Below, one piece after another: positions 28,595 to 37,943 of a stretch of DNA of 64,000 nucleotides. The stretch is from Streptomyces sp. GESEQ-4. Its GTDB lineage: Bacteria; Actinomycetota; Actinomycetes; Streptomycetales; Streptomycetaceae. Below the pieces are notes generated by a model. It saw only the letters and a program-made list of their open reading frames with translations, was not told the origin of the DNA and ran no database searches. The stretch lies in NCBI RefSeq assembly GCF_017948455.1, contig NZ_JAFFSU010000022.1, forward strand, positions 62,001 to 126,000. Direction: 5' to 3'. Positions within the stretch are counted from its first letter, which is position 1, and each line of letters starts with the position of its first letter. The position numbers were made by a program, and so were the translations under genes.

Positions 28595-29961
28595 TCCCGA
28601 TGCATCGGCACGGCGGCCTGCGAGCCCCACCCCGACTCACCCGAACGGGAGCGCACCGGCCCGTGCCGTCCGGCCAGTTCGAAGGCGGCGAGCACCACCC
28701 GTGCCTGGTACTCCACCTGGCGGGCGACCGGGATCCAGCGGGCCCCGCAGCCGTCGCGGTAGTCCGCGCACCACGCGTCGACCAGCCGGTCCAGTTCCGG
28801 CAGCACCCCGGCCGGGTCACCGCCCGCGCCCGCGACGAGCTGGTGCAGCAGCCCCGCCGTGCGCAGCGCGAGCCGGCGTCCGGCGATGCGCAGGGTGGCC
28901 AGGTGGGCGGTGCTGAGCGGGGGCAGCGGGCGCACGCCGTCAGCGCCCTCGATGTCCGGGTCCCATGCGTCGGCGAGGCCGGGGCAGACCAGTAAATAGT
29001 CGTCGACCGGGGCGAGCAGGCGTGCCGCGTCCGGTGCGCCCGCGTGGTGGAGCCGGATCCGCGTCAGGAGCCGCCGCAGGGCCTCGGTGTCGTGGCGCAG
29101 CGTGTGGCTGACGGTCCGCAGCACTCCGGCCGGGTCGGCGGGCTCGGTGGCGTCCTCCACGGCGGCCACGCTCCACATGGGCGCCTCGACGACCGCGGTC
29201 ACCGTGCCGTACGGGTGCGGGTGGAACCACGTCGACTCGACGGCGGCCTCGGTGATGGCGGCGGCCAGGTCGCCCCGGCGCGGCGGCGGTATCCGGTAGA
29301 CGGCGGGGCCGAGGCCCGGCCAGTACAGGGTGTCGTACGGGCCGAGTTCGCGCGGTATGCCGAGGCGGGCCGCGGTGTGCGCGACGCGTCCGGCGAGGCC
29401 GGGGAGGTCGCGGGTGAGTTCGACGAAGCCGCCGCCCACGTCGACGCCGTGCAGGGAGCACTGGAGGAACGGCCGCAGTTCGTCCTGGAGGTCGAGCAGG
29501 GCGCGGGTCTCCGGCAGTACGGCGGCTGCCGCGCCCTCGGGCAGCCATTCGGGCTGCTCGAGGAAGCCGGGCCGAAAGAAGTGCCGGAAGTAGTGGCCCA
29601 GGGTGTACGGGCCGTGCAGCCAGCCCTCGTTGCGGCGCAGGCCGTCGGGGTCGAGGCAGAGCAGCAGGTTCCAGGTGGCGTCGGCTCCTTCGGTGAGCCG
29701 GGGGTCGGCGAGCGCTCGTTCGGCGAGCCGCAGGGCGGTGGCGCCGCCCACGGGTTCGTTGGCGTGCGGGCCGGCGACGACGAGGACCTGGCGGCTGCCG
29801 TGGCCGACGGACAGCAGCCACAGGGGCGTGCCCGCGCGGGAGGTTCCAACACGGCGCAGTCGGGCGGCCCGGGGATGCCGGGCGACGAGTGTCGCCGCCC
29901 GGGCGTGCAGCTCGTCGACGGTCGGGTAGCGGAGGAGTGGCGGCAGGGCACACCTCCACAT
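28591..29961 (-). CDS. M14 zinc carboxypeptidase-family protein (paralogue B), with TTA codon
   Basis: This protein of about 456 residues is alignable with paralogue A. Zinc ligands are in VVAGPHANEPVGG and QCSLHGVDVGG; the catalytic Glu is in AVVEAPMW. The inserted YTLGHYFRHFFRPG resembles the YHRGFFRPA of paralogue A. One Leu in VDDYLLVCPG is encoded by TTA (28995-28993), in frame with all plausible starts, so translation should need the bldA tRNA. The last four bases overlap the start of the subtilisin inhibitor gene. ATG 29961 is preferred; 29979 is also possible. Confidence 0.8.
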   Translation of the reverse strand: MWRCALPPLLRYPTVDELHARAATLVARHPRAARLRRVGTSRAGTPLWLLSVGHGSRQVLVVAGPHANEPVGGATALRLAERALADPRLTEGADATWNLLLCLDPDGLRRNEGWLHGPYTLGHYFRHFFRPGFLEQPEWLPEGAAAAVLPETRALLDLQDELRPFLQCSLHGVDVGGGFVELTRDLPGLAGRVAHTAARLGIPRELGPYDTLYWPGLGPAVYRIPPPRRGDLAAAITEAAVESTWFHPHPYGTVTAVVEAPMWSVAAVEDATEPADPAGVLRTVSHTLRHDTEALRRLLTRIRLHHAGAPDAARLLAPVDDYLLVCPGLADAWDPDIEGADGVRPLPPLSTAHLATLRIAGRRLALRTAGLLHQLVAGAGGDPAGVLPELDRLVDAWCADYRDGCGARWIPVARQVEYQARVVLAAFELAGRHGPVRSRSGESGWGSQAAVPMHRE

Positions 29962-30088
29962 GTGGTGCCGTCGGTTCACCTGGTGTGCATGGTGTACGCA
30001 CAGTCAGTCACGAGATGACGGGTACGTCAACACCGCGAGAGGCAAAGGCATTTCGGCCACCGGGGCGCGATCTGGACCGGGGCCGGAC

Positions 30089-30640
30089 TCAGTTCGCGGC
30101 GAGCCGGAACGACATCCGCCCGAAGCCGACCTGATCACCCTCACGGACGACGGCGGCACCGATGACACGTCGCCCGTTGACCGTCGTCCCGTTGGTAGAG
30201 CCGAGGTCCCGCAGCACCCACATGCCGCCCTGCCGGCTGAGTTCGGCGTGCACCCGGGACACCGTCTCGTGGGTCAGCCGGAGCCCGTTTGCGGGGTCGC
30301 GCCCTATGCGCAGCGGATGGCCGTTGCCCGCGTGGGGCAGCAGCAGCTTGGGCAACCGCTCGGCCTGCCATGCCCTGCGCAGCCGTACCGTGAAGCCGGA
30401 GACGGCCTCGACGGTGCCGAACACCAGCCGCGACAGCCGGCTCTCGGTGGGCAGGTCGGCGGTGAGGAGCGCGAGGTCCTCGGACCGGCGGGCGGTCAGG
30501 GCCAGCTCCATGCGCCGGATGAACGTGTCGTGCGACAGGCGGCCCATTTCGACGCCGTCCCGGAGCACCTTCAGCGCCCTGTCGCGCTCCGCGTCGGAGA
30601 GCCGCGCGGGGTACGTGTTGAACTCGAAAAACGGCGTCAC
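30089..30640 (-). CDS. DUF1707-FHA domain protein
   Basis: This 183-residue protein has an N-terminal DUF1707 segment (RLSDAERDRALKVLRDGVEM, about 13-32), a basic middle, and a C-terminal FHA domain (LRIGRDPANGLRLTHETVSR, then WVLRDLGSTNGTTVNGRRV). FHA domains bind phosphothreonine, so it probably reads out a Ser/Thr kinase signal. The conserved Arg, Ser, His and Asn of the FHA fold are visible. The GTG at 30640 is the start. It is divergent from treZ and separated from it by 174 bases. Confidence 0.88.
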   Translation of the reverse strand: MTPFFEFNTYPARLSDAERDRALKVLRDGVEMGRLSHDTFIRRMELALTARRSEDLALLTADLPTESRLSRLVFGTVEAVSGFTVRLRRAWQAERLPKLLLPHAGNGHPLRIGRDPANGLRLTHETVSRVHAELSRQGGMWVLRDLGSTNGTTVNGRRVIGAAVVREGDQVGFGRMSFRLAAN

Positions 30641-30814
30641 GCTCGTGATTGTCGGGCAGTGAACGCCGGGTGTCCAGAAAAGGCGAGAACAGCCGCCACG
30701 CGCGCGTGCTCCGACGACACCCGCCGCAAAAGGGAAGATTCAAAAGCGGATTGATCTCGTTTGAAGCACCATGGACGGGCTACATCACGGTGAGCAGACG
30801 AAGGGGAACCGTCC

Positions 30815-32560
30815 GTGCAGTTCGAGGTGTGGGCACCGCAGGCAGACCGAGTGACGCTCCAGTGCGAGGGCGCCACGCGCGCGTTGGAGCGCGATCCCGA
30901 CCGAGCGGGCTGGTGGAGGGGGGAGGCCGATGCCGATGACGGCTCGCGGTACGGGTTCGCGCTGGACGACGGCCCGGTGCTGCCCGACCCGTGCTCGCGC
31001 CGGCAACCGGACGGCCCGGACGGGCTGAGCGCTGTCGTCGACCACGAGCGGTACGCGTGGCGCAGCGAGTGGGCCGGGCGCCCGCTGCCCGGTGCGGTCC
31101 TGTACGAGCTGCATGTGGGCACGTACACGCGCGAGGGCACCCTGGACGCGGCCGCCGAGCGGCTCGGGCATCTCGTCGAACTGGGCGTCACGCACGTCGA
31201 GTTGATGCCGGTGTGCCCGTTCCCCGGGCGGCACGGCTGGGGGTACGAGGGGGTGTCGCTGTGGGCGGTGCACGAGCCGTACGGCGGCCCCGAGGCGCTG
31301 AAACGGTTCGTCGACCGGGCGCACGAACTGGGCCTGGGCGTGGTCCTCGACGTGGTGCACAACCACCTGGGGCCGTCCGGGAACTACCTGCCCCGGTTCG
31401 GCCCGTACTTCACCGACACGCATCACACGCCCTGGGGTTCCGCCGTCAACCTGGACGCGCCCGGTTCGGACGAGGTGCGCGCGTATCTGCTGGGCAGTTC
31501 GCTGGCGTGGCTGCGGGACTACCGGATCGACGGGCTGCGCCTGGACGCGGTGCACGCGCTGGCCGACACGCGCGCGTGCCACTTCCTGGAGGAGCTGTCG
31601 ACGGCCGTGGACGCCCTGTCCGCCGACGTGGGCCGGCCGCTCTTCCTCGTCGCCGAGGCCGATCTGAACGACCCCCGACTGGTCAGCCCGCGCGCGGAGG
31701 GCGGCCTGGGCCTGCACGCCCAGTGGAACGACGACTTCCACCACGCCCTGCACACGGCACTCACCGGCGAGTCCCAGGGCTACTACGCCGACTTCGCGCG
31801 AGCCCCGTTCGCGGCGCTCGCCAAAACGCTCACGGGCGGCTACTTCCACGACGGCACGTACTCGAGCTTCCGGGGCCGGTCCCACGGCCGTCCCCTGGAC
31901 CGTACGCGCGTGGCCGCGCACCGGCTCCTCGGCTACGCCCAGACCCACGACCAGGTGGGCAACCGCGCCCTGGGAGACCGGCTTTCGGCGTCCCACTCCC
32001 CCGGGCTGCTGGCCTGCGCGGCGACACTGACGCTGACCGCGCCGTTCACGCCCATGCTGTTCATGGGCGAGGAGTGGGCCGCGGGCACGCCCTGGCAGTT
32101 CTTCACCGACCACACCGACCCCGAGCTCGCCGAGTCCGTACGGCGGGGCAGACGGCGGGAGTTCGCCGCGCACGGATGGGCCGAGGAGGACGTGCCCGAC
32201 CCGCAGGACCCGGCGACCCGCGACCGTTCCTGCCTCGACTGGTCCGAGCCGGAGAACGAGCCCCACGCGCGCGTGCTGGCCTGGCACCGCCGCCTCATCG
32301 CCCTGCGTCACGAGCAGGCCGACCTCACCGACCCCGACATCGCCGACACCAAGGTGGCCTACGACGAGGTGGGGCGCTGGCTCGCATTCCGGCGCGGGGA
32401 CGTCCGCGTGGCCGTCAATCTCGCCAAGGGGCCGGCGGCGATCCCCCTGGGCCCGCGTCCGGCGCAGGTGCTCGCCGCGTGGGAGCCGGTCGAAGCGCCG
32501 GGCGCGGACGGGATGCTGCATCTGCCCGGGGAGTCGTGCGTGGTGCTGTTGCAGGACTGA
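30815..32560 (+). CDS. treZ: Malto-oligosyltrehalose trehalohydrolase TreZ
   Basis: This 581-residue GH13 enzyme releases trehalose from maltooligosyl-trehalose. An N-terminal CBM48-like domain (QFEVWAPQADRVTLQCEG) precedes the barrel. The barrel has VVLDVVHNHLGPSGNYL, Asp in IDGLRLDAVHAL (near 245), Glu in FLVAEADLNDPRL (near 279) and Asp in YAQTHDQVGNRALGDRL (near 377). GTG 30815 has AAGGGGAA ten bases upstream. It completes the GlgX-TreY-TreZ route although it is separated from treY by the peptidase/inhibitor block, an unusual break in a normally tight cluster. Confidence 0.95.
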   Translation: MQFEVWAPQADRVTLQCEGATRALERDPDRAGWWRGEADADDGSRYGFALDDGPVLPDPCSRRQPDGPDGLSAVVDHERYAWRSEWAGRPLPGAVLYELHVGTYTREGTLDAAAERLGHLVELGVTHVELMPVCPFPGRHGWGYEGVSLWAVHEPYGGPEALKRFVDRAHELGLGVVLDVVHNHLGPSGNYLPRFGPYFTDTHHTPWGSAVNLDAPGSDEVRAYLLGSSLAWLRDYRIDGLRLDAVHALADTRACHFLEELSTAVDALSADVGRPLFLVAEADLNDPRLVSPRAEGGLGLHAQWNDDFHHALHTALTGESQGYYADFARAPFAALAKTLTGGYFHDGTYSSFRGRSHGRPLDRTRVAAHRLLGYAQTHDQVGNRALGDRLSASHSPGLLACAATLTLTAPFTPMLFMGEEWAAGTPWQFFTDHTDPELAESVRRGRRREFAAHGWAEEDVPDPQDPATRDRSCLDWSEPENEPHARVLAWHRRLIALRHEQADLTDPDIADTKVAYDEVGRWLAFRRGDVRVAVNLAKGPAAIPLGPRPAQVLAAWEPVEAPGADGMLHLPGESCVVLLQD

Positions 32561-32611
32561 GCGGTGGGTACGTAAACGCTTGCGCGTTGGCCAAGACCGA
32601 TCGGCCCCGCT

Positions 32612-33553
32612 CTATGACTCCTCGTCCCGCAACTCCGTCACCCGTTCCAGCAGGATCGCCTCCCAGGCCCGCTCCAGCTGCTCCCGCAGCAGGGGCAGAG
32701 GGCTGCCGCCCCGGCCTTCGAGGCGTTCGGCCAGGCGGATCAGGGTGTCGCAGCGGGCGAGCCAGAGGCCGCGCAGACAGGGGCGGGCGCCGTAGCCGGC
32801 GAGGGTGGCGGCCCGGACGGCGGCGGGGGATCCGACGGCGAGCGCGAGGCCGGCGATGTCCTCGGCCGGGTCGCCGAGGACCGCGTCGGTCCAGCCGAGG
32901 ACGCCGCGTACCCGGCCGTCGGCGCTGACCACGAGGTGCTCGCCGGTGAGTGCGTGGTGGACGAGGACCGCGGTGCCGGGCTGGGCAGCGAGCTGGACCG
33001 CGGCGGGTGCGGTGAGCTGCTGGAGGCGTACGGCGTCGAACTCGTCGGCGGCGGCGAGCCGCCGGGCGGTGCGTTCGGCGGACCGGCGCAGGGCCTCCAG
33101 GGAGCGGGGTGCGGCGCGCGGGACGCCGAGGGTCTCGGCCTGCCGTACGGGCACCTCGCGCAGCCCGGTGAGCAGCCCGGCCAGGTCGGCCTCCCCGACG
33201 GCGGACACGTCATGCTCCTCGGCCGAGCCGCCGGGGACCTTGGTGTCCAGTGTGTAGGTCAGCCCGGGAGCCCACTCGCCGTGCGCCACGCTCGTCGGCA
33301 CGGCTACCGGGAGGTGCGGGCGGACGAGGTCGCGCAGGCGCAGTTCGCGGCGCTGACGGACGGTGGCGTCGCGGTCGGGGGCCAGACGCAGGACATGGCG
33401 GGTGCCGACCCACCAGGTGGCCTGCCCCCCGCCCTCCGCGACCGGCCGGACGTCGGGTCCGGCGGCGCTCTTCCCGGCGTCGGCGCCGTCCTTGAGCAGG
33501 GAACGGACCAGTCGGCGGACGGTGTCCGCGGTGGGTGTCGGTGCCTGGGTCAT
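32612..33553 (-). CDS. Phosphotransferase-like protein with degenerate catalytic loop
   Basis: This 313-residue APH-fold protein keeps the downstream metal-site pattern LGWTDAVLGDPAEDIAGLAL, typical of the family. Its catalytic loop reads VLVHHALTGEHLVV where HGDLHxxN is expected, so both the catalytic Asp and the metal-binding Asn are missing. It may be a pseudokinase, a binding protein or a different chemistry. The N-lobe (TWWVGTRHVLRLAPDRD) also lacks the usual Lys. It reads toward treZ from upstream of the M24 peptidase stop, 49 bases from it, and may be cotranscribed. Confidence 0.75.
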   Translation of the reverse strand: MTQAPTPTADTVRRLVRSLLKDGADAGKSAAGPDVRPVAEGGGQATWWVGTRHVLRLAPDRDATVRQRRELRLRDLVRPHLPVAVPTSVAHGEWAPGLTYTLDTKVPGGSAEEHDVSAVGEADLAGLLTGLREVPVRQAETLGVPRAAPRSLEALRRSAERTARRLAAADEFDAVRLQQLTAPAAVQLAAQPGTAVLVHHALTGEHLVVSADGRVRGVLGWTDAVLGDPAEDIAGLALAVGSPAAVRAATLAGYGARPCLRGLWLARCDTLIRLAERLEGRGGSPLPLLREQLERAWEAILLERVTELRDEES

Positions 33554-33602
33554 GGTCGCGCCGTCGTCGCTCGAAGTCGTCGTGGGAGGCTCCTGTGCTC
33601 GG

Positions 33603-34733
33603 TCAGTCCACTATGACCAGCTCGCGGGTGGTGTCGTTGAGGCGGCGGGCGCCGTCCTCGGTGACCGTGACGATGTCCTCGATGCGGACGCCGAAGCGGC
33701 CGGGCAGATAGACGCCGGGCTCGACGGAGAAGCACATGCCGGGCACGAGGGGCTGCTCCTCGCCCTCGATCATGTACGGCGGCTCGTGCGTGGTGACGCC
33801 GATGCCGTGCCCGGTGCGGTGGATGAAGTACTCGCCGTATCCGGCGTCGGCGATGACCGCGCGGGCGGCCCGGTCCACCTCCTGACAGGCCACCCCGGGA
33901 CGTACGGCTCTGAAGCCCGCCTCCTGGGCCTCGCGTACGAGGTCGTGGACCCGGCGTTCCTCGTCGGTCGGTTCGCCGACGTGGACCGTGCGGGAGGTGT
34001 CGGAGCCGTAGCCGTCCTTCAGGCCGCCGAAGTCGAGGACGACCATGTCGCCGTGCTCGATGACCCTGTCGCCGACCTCGTGGTGCGGATTCGCCCCGTT
34101 CGGGCCGGAGGCGACGATGGTGAAGTCGACCTGGGAGTGCCCGAACCGGCGCAGCAGATGGGCGAGGTCGGCGGCGACGTCGGACTCCTTGCGCCCGGCG
34201 AAGGGAACCTTCCGGATCTCCTCGAACGCCGCGTCCGCGGCCGCGCCGGCGGCCGCCAAGAGTCTCAGTTCCGCCGCGTCCTTGACGGCGCGGAGCATCG
34301 GCAGGGCGTCGGTGAGGGAGGCGTAGGAGGTGCCGGGCAGCGCCTTCTGCAGGCCCAGCAGATGCAGGGCCCAGGTGTTGTCGCTGATGCCGAACCGCCC
34401 GGTGGAGTCCAGGAGCGCGGCGGCGGCGGCGGCGTAGGGGTCCTTGCCGTCGGTCCAGTCGCGCAGCGTCAGCGCGGGCGCGCCGGGCGCCTTGGCCGCG
34501 TCCGGGGCCTCCAGGGTGGGCACGACGAGTACGGGGTCACGGCCGGGGGTGAGCACCAGCAGGGTGAGCCGTTCGGTGACCGCGGGGGGCGCGTAACCGG
34601 TCAGCCACACGAGGTCCGGCCCCGGCGCCACGAGCAGTCCGGCGAGCCCCGCGTCGGCGGCCGCCCGGGCCGCACGCTCCATCCGGGCCCGGTAGTCGTC
34701 GGCGCCGAAGGGCGCGGGCGCGGTGCCGGTCAT
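33603..34733 (-). CDS. M24 family aminopeptidase P-like metallopeptidase
   Basis: This 376-residue protein has an N-terminal creatinase-like domain and a C-terminal pita-bread fold with all five metal ligands: VVLDFGG (Asp), YGSDTSRT (Asp), FIHRTGHGIG (His), MCFSVEPGVYL (Glu) and GVRIEDIVTV (Glu). It likely removes N-terminal residues preceding proline in the cytoplasm. Length fits Streptomyces Xaa-Pro dipeptidase-type enzymes. It is upstream of, and codirectional with, the degenerate phosphotransferase gene. Confidence 0.9.
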   Translation of the reverse strand: MTGTAPAPFGADDYRARMERAARAAADAGLAGLLVAPGPDLVWLTGYAPPAVTERLTLLVLTPGRDPVLVVPTLEAPDAAKAPGAPALTLRDWTDGKDPYAAAAAALLDSTGRFGISDNTWALHLLGLQKALPGTSYASLTDALPMLRAVKDAAELRLLAAAGAAADAAFEEIRKVPFAGRKESDVAADLAHLLRRFGHSQVDFTIVASGPNGANPHHEVGDRVIEHGDMVVLDFGGLKDGYGSDTSRTVHVGEPTDEERRVHDLVREAQEAGFRAVRPGVACQEVDRAARAVIADAGYGEYFIHRTGHGIGVTTHEPPYMIEGEEQPLVPGMCFSVEPGVYLPGRFGVRIEDIVTVTEDGARRLNDTTRELVIVD

Positions 34734-34930
34734 CCTGGCCTCCCTGTGCGGCTGAAAGGACTACGTGCAGCATCCTGCCCTTACGACGGGGGCCGCGCGA
34801 GCCGATTTGCCTGACTTTTCGACGCGCCGTTCCCGGTGCTGACCGGCCCGGGCCATCACGACAGCCGTGCGCCGACGTGCGACTGGATGGAAGCGACCCG
34901 CGACGAACTGGACGGCAACCTTCCGGAGGG

Positions 34931-35482
34931 TCATGTGACGACACCCGGAATCACCGTCAACTGCTGGTAACCGCCGCCCTCATGACGCACCGTCAAGGTG
35001 ACCGCTGCTCCCGGCCGGGTGTCGGCGACCGCTTGCGCGAGGTCGGCGGCCGAGTCGATCCGGGTCGTGTCGAAGGCGAGGAGTACGTCGCCCCTGACCA
35101 GGCCCGCCGTATAGCCCGGGCCGGGGACATGGACGCCGACGACCAGCGCCCCGGACTTCTCGGCGTCCACGGCCTCCACACCGAGCGTGGCACCGGCGGG
35201 CGCCGGTGACGGGGTGGGCGTGGCGGGCGGTGGGGTGGGTCCGGGGAGCGCCTGGCCTTGCAGATCGGCCAGCTTGCTCATGCCGATCACGGTGGCGCCC
35301 ACCGTCCCGAGGCCGACGCCGGACAGGACCAGGACGGCCCCGAGGAGCAGGCCGAACAGCAGGGTGGTGAGCCGTCGGCGACGCCGGCGGGCGGCGTGCG
35401 GGCGCCGGACGGGGTCGGGCGTGGGGCTGCCGCCGGGGTCCTGACCGGGCATCGGCTTCGGACGCAACGCTGTCTGTTCCAT
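34931..35482 (-). CDS. Membrane-anchored PDZ-domain protein
   Basis: This 183-residue protein has an Arg-rich cytoplasmic N-terminus (residues 1-38), one membrane helix (LLFGLLLGAVLVLSGVGLG, about 41-60), a Pro/Thr linker, and a PDZ domain (about 95-180) with the binding-loop region VHVPGPGYTAGLVRGDVLL. It resembles the PDZ part of HtrA-like proteases without the protease domain, so it may tether peptides or partners outside the membrane. It is monocistronic, with no gene in the 197 bases upstream of its stop. Confidence 0.82.
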   Translation of the reverse strand: MEQTALRPKPMPGQDPGGSPTPDPVRRPHAARRRRRRLTTLLFGLLLGAVLVLSGVGLGTVGATVIGMSKLADLQGQALPGPTPPPATPTPSPAPAGATLGVEAVDAEKSGALVVGVHVPGPGYTAGLVRGDVLLAFDTTRIDSAADLAQAVADTRPGAAVTLTVRHEGGGYQQLTVIPGVVT

Positions 35483-35620
35483 GTCTCTCGCCTCCGGCTG
35501 AGAACTACCCGGAGCACCGGCGCACGACGAGCCACGAACGAGTGAGACTGACCCATGGTCAAGAGCGGGAAGCCATAGTGACTCACGCTCGTCGGGTCAG
35601 CGCGCCCGGCACCGCCGCCG

Positions 35621-37777
35621 TCAGCCGACGGGCAGGGAAGGCGGTCGGTCCGGGAGGAAGCCGTGGGCGCGGCGGGACAGCCAGTCGGCCTTGTAGCGGT
35701 CCACGTTCCGGTGCCAGTTCAGGATGCCCGCCATCCAGTTCTGCAGGTCGGTGACATAGCCCCGCATGATCGCGCGGGCCTCGTCGGAGAGCGCGAAGTC
35801 CTCGTAGACGACGGGCAGTTCATGGGCGGCGACATGCTGGAACTGCTGCATGCGCTGGGTCATCAGGTCGTGGACGACGCCGACCGCGGTCGGGTAGTCG
35901 CAGCCGAAGAAGTTCTGGACGACGAGGACGGCGTTGTGGATCTCACCCTCGTACTCGATCTCCTTCTGGTAGGAGAACACGTCGTTGACCAGGCAGGCGT
36001 AGTCGACGGCCGCGTTCTCCAGAGAGCGGACGGGGCCGCTGCGGTACACCTCCGCGGGGACGGCGGGGCCGTGGCCCACCCGGCACAGGCTCATGGTGAG
36101 GTCGGCGCCGAAGGTGGCGCGCCGCATCTCCAGGTAGTCGACCGGGTCGGGGACGCGGTTCTGGAGCTGGTTGGACAGCTCCCACACCCAGCTCTCGGTC
36201 ATGACGTCCACCGTGGCCTTCACGGTGCGCCGTTGCTCGGGGGTCATCTCCGCCGTCGTACGGGCCCACAGGTCGATCAGTCCGCGCTCCATCGCGTTCG
36301 CGGGGGCGGGGACCTCTTCACCGTCGACGGGCATGCAGGCGGACAGCCGCGCCGTGGTCAGGCGGGCGGCTGCCAGGTCGCGGCGGTGGCCGAAGACGAG
36401 CGGGTAGTAGTCGTCGCCGTAAGTGCCCCAGGCGAGCCATTGGGCGCTGAGGCCGAGGGCCTCGGGGGTGGCGTCGGGGTCGAGGCCCGCCGAGCACAGC
36501 GCGAGGTCGTAGGCGCGGAGTTTGTCCTCGTCCCAGACGCCTTCCTGGAGGATGCCCATGCGGTTCGCCCAGCCGGTGAGGCGGTGGCGGGCGTCGTCGA
36601 GGTGCGGGCTGAGCTCCACTTGGAAGGGCATGTGGAAGTCGGGCAGCAGCGACGGGCCGACCTTCTGGAACGGCACATGGGTGTGGGCGCGCAGGCGCTC
36701 GGCGCCGGCCGCGGCGAGGAGCGCGCCGACGTCGGCGGCGGAGGTGCCGGGGCCGGTCAGGCCCTGCCAGGGCGAGGTGGCCCGGGCGCGCTTGTTCATG
36801 TAGCGGCTGGAGCGCATGTGCCATTCGTGGCCGCCTGACTGCCAGTCCTGAAGTCCCTTGGTGTACGCGGCGATCGCGGCGAGTTCCCCGGGGGCGAGGC
36901 CCTTCTCCAGGGCCAGCGCGGGCACTTCGGTGAGGGCGGTGTGCTCGAACTGGTGCAGCCGGGAGGTCAGGATGTCGTTGACGGTGTCGGCGGCCTCCTG
37001 GGTGGTGCAGCCGAAGAAGGTCTCCAGGACGAGTACGCCGTTGCTGAGTTCGCCCTCGTCCTCGACCTCCCGCTGGTAGGAGAAGAGGTCGTTGCGCAGG
37101 TGCACCGCGTCGGAGAACGTCTCCATCAGGACCCTGAGCGGCCTCGACCCGGCGACGGCCGCGGGCACTTCGGCGGTCGCGTACTCCACGAGCCCCGACG
37201 ACCAGGGGGCGCCGCCCACCTTGCGGCGCATCTCGATGTATTCGACGGGGTTGGCGATCCGCCCCTCGTTGATGTTGGACAGCTCCCACAGGGACTCGTT
37301 GAGCAGATGCTCGGTGGCGACCGAGAAGCGCCGCCGCCAGTCGGCGGACATGGCGGGCACCGTGCGCGCCCACAGGTCGGCGAGGCCGGCCTCCACCGGG
37401 TTCTGCGGCTCGGGCACCTCGGCGGACAGGTCCATCGGCATGAACAGCGGCAGCCGGTCCAGATAGGCCTTGCCGCCGGCGCGGTCCTGGGTGCGCTTGA
37501 AGATCTCCAGGAAGTGGTCGTCGAAGAAGAAGACCCACACGTACCAGTCGGTGATGAGGGAGAGGGCGGGTCCGTCGCAGTCGGGATGGGTGTAGGCGCA
37601 GAGCAGGCCGTAGTCATGCGCGTCGAGGTCGGACTGTTCCCAGATCCCGGACCCCTCCAGCATGCCCATCTCGCGCGCCCAGGCGGTCGAGTGGGCGCGG
37701 GCCTCGTCGACATGCGGGTTCAGCCGCGCGGGATACGGCATGTAGAAGTGCGGGAGTTCGAAGGGCTGCTGCGTCAT
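35621..37777 (-). CDS. geoA: Geosmin synthase (bifunctional terpene cyclase)
   Basis: This 718-residue enzyme converts farnesyl diphosphate to germacradienol and then geosmin. The N-terminal cyclase domain has the Mg-binding DDHFLE (residues 86-91) and NDLFSYQRE (near 229-237). The C-terminal domain, which turns germacradienol into geosmin, has GDDYYP in the first metal site and NDVFSYQKE in the second. Both domains are full length, so the gene should give the earthy odour compound. It is monocistronic and divergent from the endonuclease/phosphatase gene, with 166 bases between them. Confidence 0.97.
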   Translation of the reverse strand: MTQQPFELPHFYMPYPARLNPHVDEARAHSTAWAREMGMLEGSGIWEQSDLDAHDYGLLCAYTHPDCDGPALSLITDWYVWVFFFDDHFLEIFKRTQDRAGGKAYLDRLPLFMPMDLSAEVPEPQNPVEAGLADLWARTVPAMSADWRRRFSVATEHLLNESLWELSNINEGRIANPVEYIEMRRKVGGAPWSSGLVEYATAEVPAAVAGSRPLRVLMETFSDAVHLRNDLFSYQREVEDEGELSNGVLVLETFFGCTTQEAADTVNDILTSRLHQFEHTALTEVPALALEKGLAPGELAAIAAYTKGLQDWQSGGHEWHMRSSRYMNKRARATSPWQGLTGPGTSAADVGALLAAAGAERLRAHTHVPFQKVGPSLLPDFHMPFQVELSPHLDDARHRLTGWANRMGILQEGVWDEDKLRAYDLALCSAGLDPDATPEALGLSAQWLAWGTYGDDYYPLVFGHRRDLAAARLTTARLSACMPVDGEEVPAPANAMERGLIDLWARTTAEMTPEQRRTVKATVDVMTESWVWELSNQLQNRVPDPVDYLEMRRATFGADLTMSLCRVGHGPAVPAEVYRSGPVRSLENAAVDYACLVNDVFSYQKEIEYEGEIHNAVLVVQNFFGCDYPTAVGVVHDLMTQRMQQFQHVAAHELPVVYEDFALSDEARAIMRGYVTDLQNWMAGILNWHRNVDRYKADWLSRRAHGFLPDRPPSLPVG

Positions 37778-37943
37778 GGCCGGGCCCTACCCACGCGTTT
37801 CGGGCGACATCCGCGGCCCCGGACATGATCACACCATCGCGTGAATCAGCGGTGAATCCGGGAGTTCTCGACGGGACTTGTGGCGTTCATCTCTACGCGC
37901 GCAGACTACGGAAATTCACGTGTCCCTTCGTATGGGAGTTCCG

